Positions 52,723 through 61,486 of a DNA stretch of 64,000 bases are shown here, one piece after another. Position 1 is the first letter of the stretch. Each line of letters opens with the position of its first letter. This DNA comes from an uncultured Faecalicatena sp. (lineage in GTDB: Bacteria > Bacillota > Clostridia > Lachnospirales > Lachnospiraceae): the NCBI GenBank assembly GCA_948468385.1, contig CAOKHZ010000002.1, positions 1 through 64,000 on the forward strand, read 5' to 3'. Position numbers and translations under genes: made by a program. The notes beneath the pieces were generated by a model, which worked only from the letters and a program-made list of their open reading frames with translations, did not search any database and had not been told where the DNA came from.

Positions 52723-53883
52723 TCAATGAATATTCGGCTGGCCGGTGGCCTTGTTTACCGGTATCCGTAATTTCCCGTCAGGAGAGGAGAGGCTTCCGTT
52801 TAAAATGTCCTCTTCCGTAAAGCGAGCCATGAGGATTTCCCTTTGGGTTACGCGCTCCCAGTCATAAGTCACATAAATGTATCCGTTTGCGGCCTCTTTC
52901 GCGTCAGGGTAGGAGACTTCATTTCTCTCGTCCAAAAGAAGGGAATAGGGCCATGTCTGCCCGTCATCCTCGCTTAAAAGAGCGGTGAGATGGCTGCGCC
53001 CCTTCCAGGATTTGACATTTCCCTGGCTCATGATGTCATCCAAATCGATTCTCTGATCAAACTGATAATGATTAATCATCAAAAGCCGTCCGGATTTTAG
53101 CCGTCTTATATGGAAACGGGAGCAGGGACCGTCGATGTGGCTTTTTCTGCCGGGAGTCCAGGTATGCCCGCCGTCTACGGAAAAGCTCTCCCCGATTCCG
53201 TCAAACGTTCTGGTAAGCATCCAAAGGGTGCCGTCTTTTTTCTCCACGATCATGTTCTCGTCAAAGCTGCGGTTTGGAATGTCGGCATGTCCTCTTAAGG
53301 CTATGTTTTTTCCCTCGTCTGTAGATGCATACACATTGGAAAATTGTTCATGTTCCAATCCATGGCGTTCCGTGGGGACGCTTCCGCTTGTATCGCACCA
53401 GATGGCAGTAGGAAACAGCCATTCCTTTTTGGAGGTGACGATGGGTTTGTTCATCATAATGCCGTTTGCGATGCGGCGGGGCTTGGTCCATATAAGCCGG
53501 TCGGCGTCGGGATTCTCACAAAGGGAGACCCATACGCCGCTTCGTCCGTCATGAAATCCTTTTGCCTGGGTCCAGGACATCCAAAGCACCTTGTGGGGAT
53601 CAATCCAAAGGCAAGGGTCATAAATGCGGCATTGCAAATCCGGATGCTCCACGACCGCTTCGCAGGAGCGGAAAGTTTTTCCGTTGTCGTCGCTTGTACA
53701 AAGAACCATAATGTTGCCGCCGACCTCCGCGTCTTGTCCAGAATAGAAATTAATGAAAATACGTCCGTTGTCCGTCACTTCGATAGAAGGGATTCCCTGC
53801 CAGCGACGGTAGTCATCCTGAAAACGCGCTTCCGATGGGCGGATATAAAGCTTCGCGGGTCGCATGGATGAATCATTGTTCAT
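52723..53883 (-). CDS. BNR/Asp-box beta-propeller hydrolase, sialidase-like
   Basis: A 386-residue protein with three Asp-box repeats: SDDNGKTF (about 64), SVDGGHTWT (about 231) and SEDDGQTWP (about 305). This indicates a six-bladed propeller like sialidases. The usual sialidase N-terminal arginine motif (RIP) reads QGIPSI here, so true sialic acid hydrolysis is doubtful. There is no signal peptide, so it acts in the cytoplasm. GGAGGTAA precedes the ATG. It is divergent from the amidohydrolase gene, and the two promoters each carry the same operator, so both belong to one regulated pathway. A glycosidase or lyase on an imported molecule is possible; the substrate is unknown. Confidence 0.76.
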   Translation of the reverse strand: MNNDSSMRPAKLYIRPSEARFQDDYRRWQGIPSIEVTDNGRIFINFYSGQDAEVGGNIMVLCTSDDNGKTFRSCEAVVEHPDLQCRIYDPCLWIDPHKVLWMSWTQAKGFHDGRSGVWVSLCENPDADRLIWTKPRRIANGIMMNKPIVTSKKEWLFPTAIWCDTSGSVPTERHGLEHEQFSNVYASTDEGKNIALRGHADIPNRSFDENMIVEKKDGTLWMLTRTFDGIGESFSVDGGHTWTPGRKSHIDGPCSRFHIRRLKSGRLLMINHYQFDQRIDLDDIMSQGNVKSWKGRSHLTALLSEDDGQTWPYSLLLDERNEVSYPDAKEAANGYIYVTYDWERVTQREILMARFTEEDILNGSLSSPDGKLRIPVNKATGQPNIH

Positions 53884-53913
53884 AATGAGTTACCTCCGTT
53901 ATATAATTATTTA

Positions 53914-53970
53914 GCTCATCAATAATGAGCAGTATAAAGCTATCATACAAGCATTTATTTCGATTGTCAA
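53914..53970 (-). promoter_or_regulatory. Promoter and operator of the BNR gene
   Basis: On the minus strand TTGACA (53970-53965), a 17-bp spacer and TATGAT (53947-53942) make a near-consensus promoter. The palindrome GCTCATCAATAATGAGC (53914-53930) lies just downstream of the expected transcription start. It is the same palindrome as on the divergent side, so a repressor could block both. Confidence 0.75.
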
Positions 53971-53991
53971 GAAAAAACGACGAAAAAATAC

Positions 53992-54050
53992 TTGACATAT
54001 CTGTTTTACTTGTGTATATTATAAATACAGCATGACTCATCAACAATGAG
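53992..54050 (+). promoter_or_regulatory. Promoter and operator of the amidohydrolase-BMP operon
   Basis: TTGACA (53992-53997), a 17-bp spacer and TATATT (54015-54020) form the promoter. The operator CTCATCAACAATGAG (54036-54050) follows the start point. It differs from the divergent one only in its central base. Confidence 0.75.
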
Positions 54051-54080
54051 CTGTGAAAAAAGAAGATGGGAGGGATTTGT

Positions 54081-55451
54081 TTGCAAAACAGAACGTTGTT
54101 TGTCGGGGGGCGGATCGTCCTGCCGGATCGAGTGACGGACGGCTCTCTTCTCGTGGAAGACGGAAAGATTACGGGAGTATTAAGCAAGGGGGCGGAGGGA
54201 AGAATATCAGATTGTCAGGTGATTGACGTGACCGGAAAGGTTCTTCTCCCGGGACTGGTTGATACCCACGTCCATATGTGGGATCCTTCGCCCATGAATT
54301 ACCGTGAGGATTGGTATCATGGGACGGCATGCGCGGCGTCCGGCGGGATTACCACGGTGGTGGACATGCCGTTAAGTGTCCCCCCGGTGACGGACGAGAA
54401 GGGATTTTCGTTAAAGCTGGACGTGGCGGATAAAAATGCCTTTGTGGATTTTGCGTTTTGGGGAGGCTTGACACCGTCTTGCGTGGAGAATATGAAACGG
54501 CTTCATGAGCTTGGCTGCGTGGCGTATAAAGGCTTTATGTCTTTTGCCAATCCAGATTATCCGCAGATAACGGACGGCCATCTGATTCGTGGCATGAGGG
54601 AGGCGGCAAAATTCGGCGGGCTGATTGGTGTTCATGCGGAAAATGCCGAGGCGGCGGATTTTGGCAGCAGGGAGATGGATGCGTGCCATTGTACGGATGA
54701 GGCCATGCATGACGAGGCAAGACCATGGTGGGTGGAACTTGAGGCAATCCAAAGGGCGGTATTGTTTTCCGAGGCAAATCACGGCCGCTTGTATATCTGC
54801 CATATGACCATAGCCGAGGGGGCGGAATTTTTGAAACGGCAAAAATCCATGGGAGCCGACGTGGCGGTGGAAACTTGTCCTCATTACTTATTGTTTGATA
54901 AAACGATTTTGCGTGAGAAAAAGGCCTATGCCAAATGCAATCCTCCGATTAGGAGCCGGGAGAACGTGGAGAAGCTTTGGAACTATGTGTTTGACGGAAC
55001 CATTGACACCATCGGTTCGGATCATGGCCCTTACAGTGACGAGGAAAAAGTGGTTCATGGAGATTTCTGGAAGGAATATTGTGGATTCGGCGGCTATGAC
55101 GCCATGTTGCCCGGACTTTTGACCGAGGGTGTCCATAAAAGAGGCTTAAGCCTCCCACGTTTGGCGGCATTGACGGCGGGAAACGCGGCCCGGATCATGG
55201 GACTTGCTGGTAAAGGGAGCCTGATGCCGGGAGCGGATGCCGACATCGTGGTAGTGGATTTAAAGGAACGCTGGCACTATGACGGGGCGAAGAGTTTTTC
55301 CAAGACGAAAAGCGTAAAAGGCATTTATCAGGACATGGAATTTGTCGGAAGGGTAAAATCCTGCTATGTAAGGGGAAACATGGTATATGACGGGGAACGG
55401 ATCGTGGGGACTCCCGGTTGGGGAAATTACGTTCCGGGGTCTTTCAATTGA
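54081..55451 (+). CDS. Cyclic amidohydrolase, allantoinase/hydantoinase-like
   Basis: A 456-residue amidohydrolase of the dihydroorotase/allantoinase/dihydropyrimidinase group, which opens cyclic amides such as allantoin. Metal ligands are suggested by GLVDTHVHMWDP (about 57-68), the carbamylated Lys in GCVAYKGFMSF (about 142), the His in VHAENAE (about 182) and ICHMT (about 238), and SDHGPY (about 312). The motifs and length fit AllB-type allantoinases, but hydantoin or ureide substrates are possible. A TTG start at 54081 is decided by GGGAGGG 6 nt upstream. It is the first gene of the BMP operon, so the transporter is probably its substrate supply. Confidence 0.83.
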   Translation: MQNRTLFVGGRIVLPDRVTDGSLLVEDGKITGVLSKGAEGRISDCQVIDVTGKVLLPGLVDTHVHMWDPSPMNYREDWYHGTACAASGGITTVVDMPLSVPPVTDEKGFSLKLDVADKNAFVDFAFWGGLTPSCVENMKRLHELGCVAYKGFMSFANPDYPQITDGHLIRGMREAAKFGGLIGVHAENAEAADFGSREMDACHCTDEAMHDEARPWWVELEAIQRAVLFSEANHGRLYICHMTIAEGAEFLKRQKSMGADVAVETCPHYLLFDKTILREKKAYAKCNPPIRSRENVEKLWNYVFDGTIDTIGSDHGPYSDEEKVVHGDFWKEYCGFGGYDAMLPGLLTEGVHKRGLSLPRLAALTAGNAARIMGLAGKGSLMPGADADIVVVDLKERWHYDGAKSFSKTKSVKGIYQDMEFVGRVKSCYVRGNMVYDGERIVGTPGWGNYVPGSFN

Positions 55452-55503
55452 CAATCATAAGTGACTATGAATCGTAATAAACACGAGGAAAGGAGGGATT
55501 TGA

Positions 55504-57027
55504 TTGGCGTACGCAGTAGAAATGAAGAATATCACGAAACGGTTTCCCGGCGTCGTGGCCAATCAGGAAGTTACCCTGCAGGTTCGCTGGGGAAGCATAC
55601 ACGGCCTGATTGGAGAAAACGGAGCGGGAAAGACGACGCTTATGAAGGTGCTTTATGGAATGTACCATCCAGACGGCGGAGAAATTCTGATTGACGGGAA
55701 GCCGGTACGTTTGAAGGATCCCAAAGATGCCATTTCGCACAGTATCGGGATGGTTCATCAGCATTTTACCCTGGTCGGTTCCTTGACGGTGACACAAAAT
55801 ATTATTCTCGGGAAGCCCATGTGCAAAAAAACCGGGATTCTGGATCTGGATCGTGCCAATAAAGAGGTGGAGAGGCTGGGCGAGGAGTATGGCCTGCCGG
55901 TGAATCCCAAGGCTCTTGTAAAGGATCTTCCCGTGGCCATGCAGCAGCGGGTGGAAATTCTCAAGGTATTATATTTGGGGGCGGACATCCTGATTATGGA
56001 CGAACCCACGGCGGTGCTGACGCCCCAGGAAATCCAAGGGCTTTTAAATACGTTGGTTCTTTTAAAAGAAAAAGGAAAAAGCATAATTCTGATTACGCAT
56101 AAGCTGAGGGAGTTGATGAGTGTCACCGATGACATCACGGTACTTCGGGGCGGCGTGGTGACCGGGGGGGTCAAAACGGCCGAGGCCAGTGAAAAGCTGA
56201 TTGCGTCTATGATGGTAGGAAAGGAAATCAGTTTTGAGGTTCCAAAGGACGAGGCGAAGCCGGGAGAGGAAGTACTCAAGGCGGAACATTTATATTATCA
56301 GGATAAGTTTGGCGTCACCATGTTAAATGATGTGAGTTTTACGGTGAGGAAAGGAGAAATCCTCGGGGTTGCCGGAGTGCAGGGCAATGGGCAGACAGAG
56401 CTGATCGAGGTGCTCTCGGGCATGACTACGCGGTATCAGGGAAGGATCGTGTTTGGCGACCGGGAAATCCGGCAAAGTGATTTGCCGCTGAAGCGGCGTG
56501 AGGCGGGACTGGGACACATTCCGGAGGATAGGCAGACCATGGGGGCGGCTCTTTCGGCCACGCTTTTGGAAAACTTTATCATGGGAGGACTGTCCGATCC
56601 GGATTATACGTCTCCAGGCATGATTTCCTATTCAAAAGCGGCTTCGGTGGCGCAAGGGCAGTATGAAAATTTTGATGTGAAATATGCGTCTCTTGAAGAA
56701 CCGGCCGGCGCGCTGTCCGGCGGCAATCTGCAAAAAGCCATTGTGGCCAGGGAAATCTATCGCAATCCTCAAATCCTGATTGCGGCCCAGCCCAGCCGGG
56801 GCGTGGACATAGGCGCTACCATGTTTATCCACGAGCAGTTAATCAAGCTTAGGGATGCCGGAAAAGGAATCCTCCTGGTATCGAGCGAGCTTGGCGAGAT
56901 CATGTCCTTAAGTGATAGGGTCATCGTAATGTACAATGGAGCCATCGTGGGAGAAGTAGACCCCAAAAACAGCAGCGAAGAAGAGGTTGGTCTGATGATG
57001 GCCGGAATGAAGGGGGGACGCTCATGA
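55504..57027 (+). CDS. BMP-type ABC transporter ATPase (nucleoside/purine family)
   Basis: A 507-residue double ATPase of the family that pairs with BMP lipoproteins (YufO/NupO-like). Domain one has GENGAGKTTLMK (about 37-48) and LIMDEPTAVLTPQE (about 161). Domain two has GVQGNGQTELIEVL (about 293) and LSGGNLQKAIVAREI (about 401), and its Walker B end reads AAQPSRGVDIGA, the normal variant in this family. The start is a TTG with GGAGG 8 nt upstream. It overlaps the first permease gene (ATGA). Import of a nucleoside, purine base or ureide is expected; the downstream permease is frameshifted. Confidence 0.91.
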   Translation: MAYAVEMKNITKRFPGVVANQEVTLQVRWGSIHGLIGENGAGKTTLMKVLYGMYHPDGGEILIDGKPVRLKDPKDAISHSIGMVHQHFTLVGSLTVTQNIILGKPMCKKTGILDLDRANKEVERLGEEYGLPVNPKALVKDLPVAMQQRVEILKVLYLGADILIMDEPTAVLTPQEIQGLLNTLVLLKEKGKSIILITHKLRELMSVTDDITVLRGGVVTGGVKTAEASEKLIASMMVGKEISFEVPKDEAKPGEEVLKAEHLYYQDKFGVTMLNDVSFTVRKGEILGVAGVQGNGQTELIEVLSGMTTRYQGRIVFGDREIRQSDLPLKRREAGLGHIPEDRQTMGAALSATLLENFIMGGLSDPDYTSPGMISYSKAASVAQGQYENFDVKYASLEEPAGALSGGNLQKAIVAREIYRNPQILIAAQPSRGVDIGATMFIHEQLIKLRDAGKGILLVSSELGEIMSLSDRVIVMYNGAIVGEVDPKNSSEEEVGLMMAGMKGGRS

Positions 57028-58128
57028 ATTTTGAATTTCGTCAAAAACCAATCAATATACGCACCGCCCTGGCGGCGATTTTCATTGGAACTTTAATCGG
57101 ATTTATCATGGTCGCGTTATTTGGGTATAATCCCATAGAAGTGTTTGCCACGTTGCTCAAGGGAGCCTTTGGCTCTGCCAAAAACATTGCGACCAGCCTT
57201 CGTTGGGCCACGCCCCTTATGTTTACCGGGGTGGCCGCGGCCTTGAGCTTCCGGGGCGGCATGTTTAACTTTGGGATTGACGGTCAGTTGTATTTCGGCA
57301 GTCTGGCGGCTACCATCGTGGGCGTTACTTGTACCGGGGTGCCGGGTATCATTTTGATTCCCATGATGATGCTGACCAGTATGGTGTGTGTGCGGTGCCC
57401 TCTGGGCGTTTATTCCGGCCTTTGTCCGGGTGAAACTAAACGGCAGTGAGATTGTTCCGGCCCTCATGATGAATTATGTGGCGATTCATTTGACGGATTA
57501 TATCGTGCATTACTATTTTCTGGCCAGTGGAACCAACGGGGACTCCCTAAAGACCGAGCGGATTGCCGAGCAGGCTCAGTTTTCCCCTTTGGCTTCGGGA
57601 TATCAGTTGACGGGTGCCATTTTTATAGGGCTGTTCGTCGTGCTGGCGTTCTGGTGGCTGATGAAAAAAAGCAAGTTGGGTTATGGCATTTCGATGAGCG
57701 GGATGAATCCCACGTTCGCCCGGTACGGGGGGATACAAGTGGATCGCATGAGAATTCTGGTCATGCTGTTAAGCGGTGCCCTGGCTGGTCTTGGCGGGGC
57801 GGTAGAAATCATGTCCATGCGCTGGCGGTTTGAATCAGGCTTTGCTCCCAGTTTTGGAAATGATGGAATCCTGACGGCCTTGCTGGGGAGTTCCACGCCG
57901 CTTGGAACCCTGATAGGAGCGATATTTATGGGGGCACTCAAATCTGGAAGCCTGGCGGTGGAGCGATATACGGACGTGTCTCGTTCCCTGGCCACGGTCA
58001 TCCAAGGGCTGATTATATGCTTCGTGTCGGCCAGGTTGATTTCGAAGTATATCGGATTTGATAAAATTGCGGAGAAATTGTCAGTGGTACTTCGTTTTGA
58101 CAGAAAGGCAGGTGAAAAGGATGCTTGA
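57024..58128 (+). pseudogene. BMP-type ABC permease, frameshifted at a (TG)4 tract
   Basis: The first frame (57024 to 57449) covers about the first 120 residues (MNFEFRQKPINIRTALAAIF ... SFRGGMFNFGIDGQLYFGS). The remaining 245 residues (CGALWAFIPAFVRVKLNGSE ... DKIAEKLSVVL) continue in the +1 frame from about 57391. Both parts belong to one protein of about 365 residues. The shift lies in TGTGTGTG (57385-57392). Tract lengths of two or five TG units would restore one frame, whereas four cannot. It starts inside the stop of the ATPase gene. It may be inactive, phase-variable or a sequencing error. The two halves show no other defect. Confidence 0.8.
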
Positions 58129-59032
58129 TCTTGGCATATTGGGCGTGACCATGCGGATGGCTACTCCCATCTTATTGGCCGGAACCGGAACACTTTATAA
58201 TGATAGGGCGGGGGTGACCAATATCACGCTGGAAGGTTCCATGCTTCTGGGAGGCTTTTTCGCGGTGGCCTGCAGCTTTTTTACCGGAAGCTGGGTGTTG
58301 GCCGCACTGGCGGGCATCGCCACGGGCATAATCGTGTCCCTTGTCTTTTATTTCCTGACTTCCATCTGTGGAGGGGACGAGTTGGTGGTGGGCTTTTCCA
58401 TGAATATTTTACTGGACGGCCTTTCCATTTTCTTGTTGAAGCAGATTTTTCACCAGTCCGGTTCCTTGGTAGATGAAAGAATCGTGGGAGTTCCTCAAAT
58501 TTCCTCGGAAGTCCTGGGCGGGATTCCGATAATCGGGGATTTGTTTAACGGCCAGACTTGGATCGTGTATTTCACCTTTGCCTTTGCATTGCTTACCTGG
58601 GTGATTTTATATCGGACGCCTTTCGGCCTCAAGGTTCTGGCTTGCGGGGAGAGCCCCCAGGCGGCCGCCACGGTGGGAGTAAAGGTGTTGCGTATCCGGT
58701 TTATCTGTAATTTGATTGGCGGGGCTCTGTGCGGTTTGGCAGGCGTTCAGATATCCCTTGGCTTTTTGTCCCTCTTTACGCAGGGAATGACGGTCGGACG
58801 GGGATTTATCGCCCTTGGCTCCGTTGTCTTTTCCAAGGGAAATCCGTTAAGGCTGATTGCCGTTACCATGTTTTTTGGCTTTGCCGAGGCAATGTCCAAC
58901 AGAGTGCAGTTGATGCAGCTGCCCTCTGAGCTGGTTTTGATGCTGCCCTATCTTGCGGTGGTAATCCTGACCTTTGTGCGTTTTGACCGTCTGAAGAAGA
59001 AAAAAGGGATGAAGGATCAGGAGGCCTGCTGA
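58121..59032 (+). CDS. BMP-type ABC permease, second subunit
   Basis: A 303-residue permease of the same family as the frameshifted partner, with eight or nine hydrophobic segments. MRMATPILLAGTGTLYNDRAG (about 11) and NITLEGSMLLGGF are typical of the YufQ/NupQ-like half. CGESPQAAATVGVKVLRIRF (about 179-198) is the ATPase contact loop. The start at 58121 overlaps the previous reading frame by 8 nt with AGGCAGGTGAAAAGG upstream. It should form a heterodimer with the preceding permease, so transport depends on whether that gene is read through. Confidence 0.89.
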   Translation: MLDLGILGVTMRMATPILLAGTGTLYNDRAGVTNITLEGSMLLGGFFAVACSFFTGSWVLAALAGIATGIIVSLVFYFLTSICGGDELVVGFSMNILLDGLSIFLLKQIFHQSGSLVDERIVGVPQISSEVLGGIPIIGDLFNGQTWIVYFTFAFALLTWVILYRTPFGLKVLACGESPQAAATVGVKVLRIRFICNLIGGALCGLAGVQISLGFLSLFTQGMTVGRGFIALGSVVFSKGNPLRLIAVTMFFGFAEAMSNRVQLMQLPSELVLMLPYLAVVILTFVRFDRLKKKKGMKDQEAC

Positions 59033-59088
59033 AAGAAAGGATTGCATAAAAAGTACAATACTATTTCAAAGAAAGGAAGGAAAAAAGC

Positions 59089-60132
59089 ATGAAGAAAACA
59101 AAAAAATGGTTGGCGTTAGGGTTGGCGCTCATTCTGACAATGGCATTGTTTGCCGGATGCGGAAAAGAGGGTGAGGAACAAGGAGAGCAGCAAGGCGGAC
59201 AAGAGGAGCAAGGGCAGGAGGAAAAGACGCTTAAGGCTGCCATGATCACGCCTCAGAAGCTAGGGGATGACGGCCCCATCGACGCTTGTTATGCGGGACT
59301 TCAGGCGGGTGCGAAAGATTTTGGATATGAAATCAAGGTGCTGGAACCGGAAGCGGGAGAATATGAGGACAGTATTCGTTCCATGTGCGATGACGGTTAT
59401 AATTTGATTTTCTGTATCTTTTCCCAAATGCAGGACGCGGTGTCCAGGATCGCGCCGGAATATCCGGACGTGATGTTTGTCCAGGTGTTGGGCGATTTGG
59501 AAATGGACAATGTAAAGACGATCAATTATAAGGACCAGGAGGCCTCTTTCTTGTGTGGGCTTGCCGCGGCGACCATGAGCAAAACGGGCAAAGTGGCGGT
59601 GATCGCCGGGGCTCCCGTGGGAGACAATGTCCGAAACATCGCGGGCTTTGAGGCAGGTGCAAGAGAGGCGAATCCAGAGATCGAGGTGACGCACCTTTAC
59701 GTGGGTTCGTTTGAAGACCCGACCAAGGGAAAAGAATTGGCAAATACCTTGTTGGACGAAGACTATGACATGATTTTGCAAGTATGTGCGTCCTCTTCCA
59801 TGGGAATTCGGGAAGCGGTCAAGGAGCGGGGCACGGATGTGTGCATGATTGGGAACTGCGTGGATGAAAGTACGGCGATTCCCGGCCAGGTACCATTTTC
59901 CAATTTCTCGGATCACAACAAGACCGTTTACAGCACCATGAAAGAATTTGCCGAAGGGAAATTCGAGGCCGGTGTCGTGAACTGGGGACTGGAAGAAGGA
60001 ATGACAAAATGTATCTTCGCGGAGGACGACGTCATGGAGATTCCGCAAGAAGTTAAAGACTTGGTTGCGGAATATGAGCAAAAAATCATAGACGGAACCA
60101 TCGTGCCGCCTGCGGAATTAGAGGGAGAATAA
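59089..60132 (+). CDS. BMP-family substrate-binding lipoprotein
   Basis: A 347-residue lipoprotein of the BMP/PnrA family. The signal ends in the lipobox FAGC (Cys about 24). A Glu/Gln/Gly-rich linker follows (about 26-45). The ligand-binding fold then starts with KAAMITPQKLGDDGPIDACY (about 48-67) and includes SFLCGLAAATMSKTGKVAVI and the GFEAGAREANP segment (about 186-196). BMP proteins bind purine nucleosides in known cases. The context of a cyclic amidohydrolase suggests a purine degradation product or similar ureide. The ATG has AAAGGAAGG upstream. Confidence 0.9.
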   Translation: MKKTKKWLALGLALILTMALFAGCGKEGEEQGEQQGGQEEQGQEEKTLKAAMITPQKLGDDGPIDACYAGLQAGAKDFGYEIKVLEPEAGEYEDSIRSMCDDGYNLIFCIFSQMQDAVSRIAPEYPDVMFVQVLGDLEMDNVKTINYKDQEASFLCGLAAATMSKTGKVAVIAGAPVGDNVRNIAGFEAGAREANPEIEVTHLYVGSFEDPTKGKELANTLLDEDYDMILQVCASSSMGIREAVKERGTDVCMIGNCVDESTAIPGQVPFSNFSDHNKTVYSTMKEFAEGKFEAGVVNWGLEEGMTKCIFAEDDVMEIPQEVKDLVAEYEQKIIDGTIVPPAELEGE

Positions 60133-60342
60133 TAACGTTCGGATTGGGCGGCGAACCGTGATGCGTTGGTTGGATTTGTGTGCATTTCCTGAGTCGGTCG
60201 GGATAATGGCCGCTTGGCGGATGCACACAGATCGAATCGATATAGAAAGCGGCTGTCGAGTTTTTCGGCGGCAATTGATTTTTATGGTTTAATATGTTAG
60301 ACTACTTATATGCAAAAAAGGTATGGGAGTGTGGTGTGCGTA

Positions 60343-61149
60343 GTGAAACAGACGGATGAAAGAAAAAAATTAATGCAGCTTGGCGTGTTTAAAACCCAGG
60401 CTGATTCTATGATGTACCTGATTGCTCGCTCCATTGATCAAAAGAATGGGCCGGTTGGTTCTTGGAGCCTGAAAATGGATTTGGACGAGGGCGGCGTGGA
60501 GAGCAGTACGGCTACCATTGGCCGTTATTTGAAAATGCTGGATGCCAAAGAGTATACCGTACAAAGAAGTAATCAGGGGAGAATCCTGACTCCGGCGGGA
60601 AAAATTTGGTTGGATGGCCTGGAAAACCGCATTGCCCGTGCCAGGATGCGGGAGGATATCAGCCGGAGGATTCATGTAAATGAATATACGGAAATGGTGG
60701 ATCTGATGCGCGTGCGAAAACTGATTGAGGTGGAGGCTGCCAGGCTGGCGGCGGAAAATGCGGACGAAGAGGATTTGAAAAGGTTGGAGGAAGCGTTGGC
60801 CACACATCATCAGTATGTGGTGGATAATAAGGATCCGGTAGATCCGGCTTTGGATTTTCATCTGGCCGTCACCCAGGCAAGCCATAACAAATTTATGTCC
60901 GCGGTGCTTTCCCTTCTGGCTTTTGAAGAAAAGCAGATTGAATCTACCATAGAGGTGTTGCGTACGAGGGAGATGGGCAGCATATACGTGGTAGAGCATG
61001 ATGACATTATGCAGGCCATACGGGAGCACGATTCGAAAAAGGCGGAGAAACTGATGGAAATTCATATGCAGGCCATCGTGTCCGAGGTGGAAAAGCAGGT
61101 GGCTGAATTTGATGAAAACGGGGACATGTTGCCCTTGTGGCATAACTAG
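60343..61149 (+). CDS. FCD-domain transcriptional regulator with atypical winged helix
   Basis: The product is about 268 residues. The C-terminal part (about 120-255) is an FCD domain (GntR/FadR-type ligand domain) with metal-ligand positions in FHLAVTQASHN, EHDDIMQAIREHD and EIHMQAIV. The N-terminal wing (about 15-80, SSTATIGRYLKMLDAKEYTV) looks like the winged helix of NrpR/RNase R proteins (HTH_12) rather than a GntR domain. It follows the BMP operon with 180 bp between and probably binds the CTCATCAAYAATGAG operators, sensing the transported compound. The GTG start at 60343 is preferred because GGGAGTG lies about 12 nt upstream; an ATG at 60310 and one at 60373 are alternatives. Confidence 0.8.
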   Translation: MKQTDERKKLMQLGVFKTQADSMMYLIARSIDQKNGPVGSWSLKMDLDEGGVESSTATIGRYLKMLDAKEYTVQRSNQGRILTPAGKIWLDGLENRIARARMREDISRRIHVNEYTEMVDLMRVRKLIEVEAARLAAENADEEDLKRLEEALATHHQYVVDNKDPVDPALDFHLAVTQASHNKFMSAVLSLLAFEEKQIESTIEVLRTREMGSIYVVEHDDIMQAIREHDSKKAEKLMEIHMQAIVSEVEKQVAEFDENGDMLPLWHN

Positions 61150-61160
61150 AAAAGACTCAG

Positions 61161-61190
61161 GAAGGACGTTCTTGGGTCCTTTTGTTTTGA
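61161..61190 (+). terminator. Terminator after the FCD regulator gene
   Basis: AAGGAC (61162-61167) pairs with GTCCTT (61176-61181), followed by TTGTTTTGATTT. The stem is short but the T tract is good. Confidence 0.6.
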
Positions 61191-61294
61191 TTTGCCAAAT
61201 GTCACTTTTTTAATCATATTTGATAGAAAAGACAAGCCTGACAAAAGGGTTTAGGTGATGGTTTAGGCAAGGTTTAGAAAAGTTGAAAAAGGGG

Positions 61295-61323
61295 TTGAAA
61301 TCCGAATCCATATATAGTATAAT
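61295..61323 (+). promoter_or_regulatory. Promoter of carAB
   Basis: TTGAAA (61295-61300), a 17-bp spacer and a perfect TATAAT (61318-61323). It gives a leader of about 155 nt containing an AGGCAC / GTGCCT stem (61345-61350 / 61372-61377) and a fragment of the dispersed element. No PyrR or arginine site was recognised. Confidence 0.75.
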
Positions 61324-61405
61324 CTTAACAATTTGAGCACAAGGAGGCACTCTTGAGAAAGGTGGTCAGGGGTGCCTTTACTATGCCAACTTACTGTAAA
61401 AGTCT

Positions 61406-61447
61406 CGGACGGCCGTGCGGCAGAGCGCCCGGCTCCGTGAATCGTCA
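61406..61447 (+). repeat. Fragment of the dispersed hairpin element in the carA leader
   Basis: CGGACGGCCGTGCGGCAGAG followed by CGCCCGGCTCCGTGAATCGT matches the GGCCGTGCGGCGGAGCGCAC to CCCCGTG end of the 15503 copy with a 3-nt deletion and substitutions. It is transcribed as part of the carA leader. Confidence 0.6.
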
Positions 61448-61486
61448 CAGATGTGATCAAATTCTACAGAAGGGAAAGGTGAGCAG

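Noticed and set aside
52723-53883. True exo-alpha-sialidase with sialic acid catabolism
   Set aside because: The Arg-Ile-Pro motif is not present, there is no signal peptide, and no nan genes for sialic acid use are nearby.
55461-55694. Small plus-strand frame before the BMP ATPase gene
   Set aside because: It overlaps the ATPase start in another frame; the TTG start with GGAGG explains the region.
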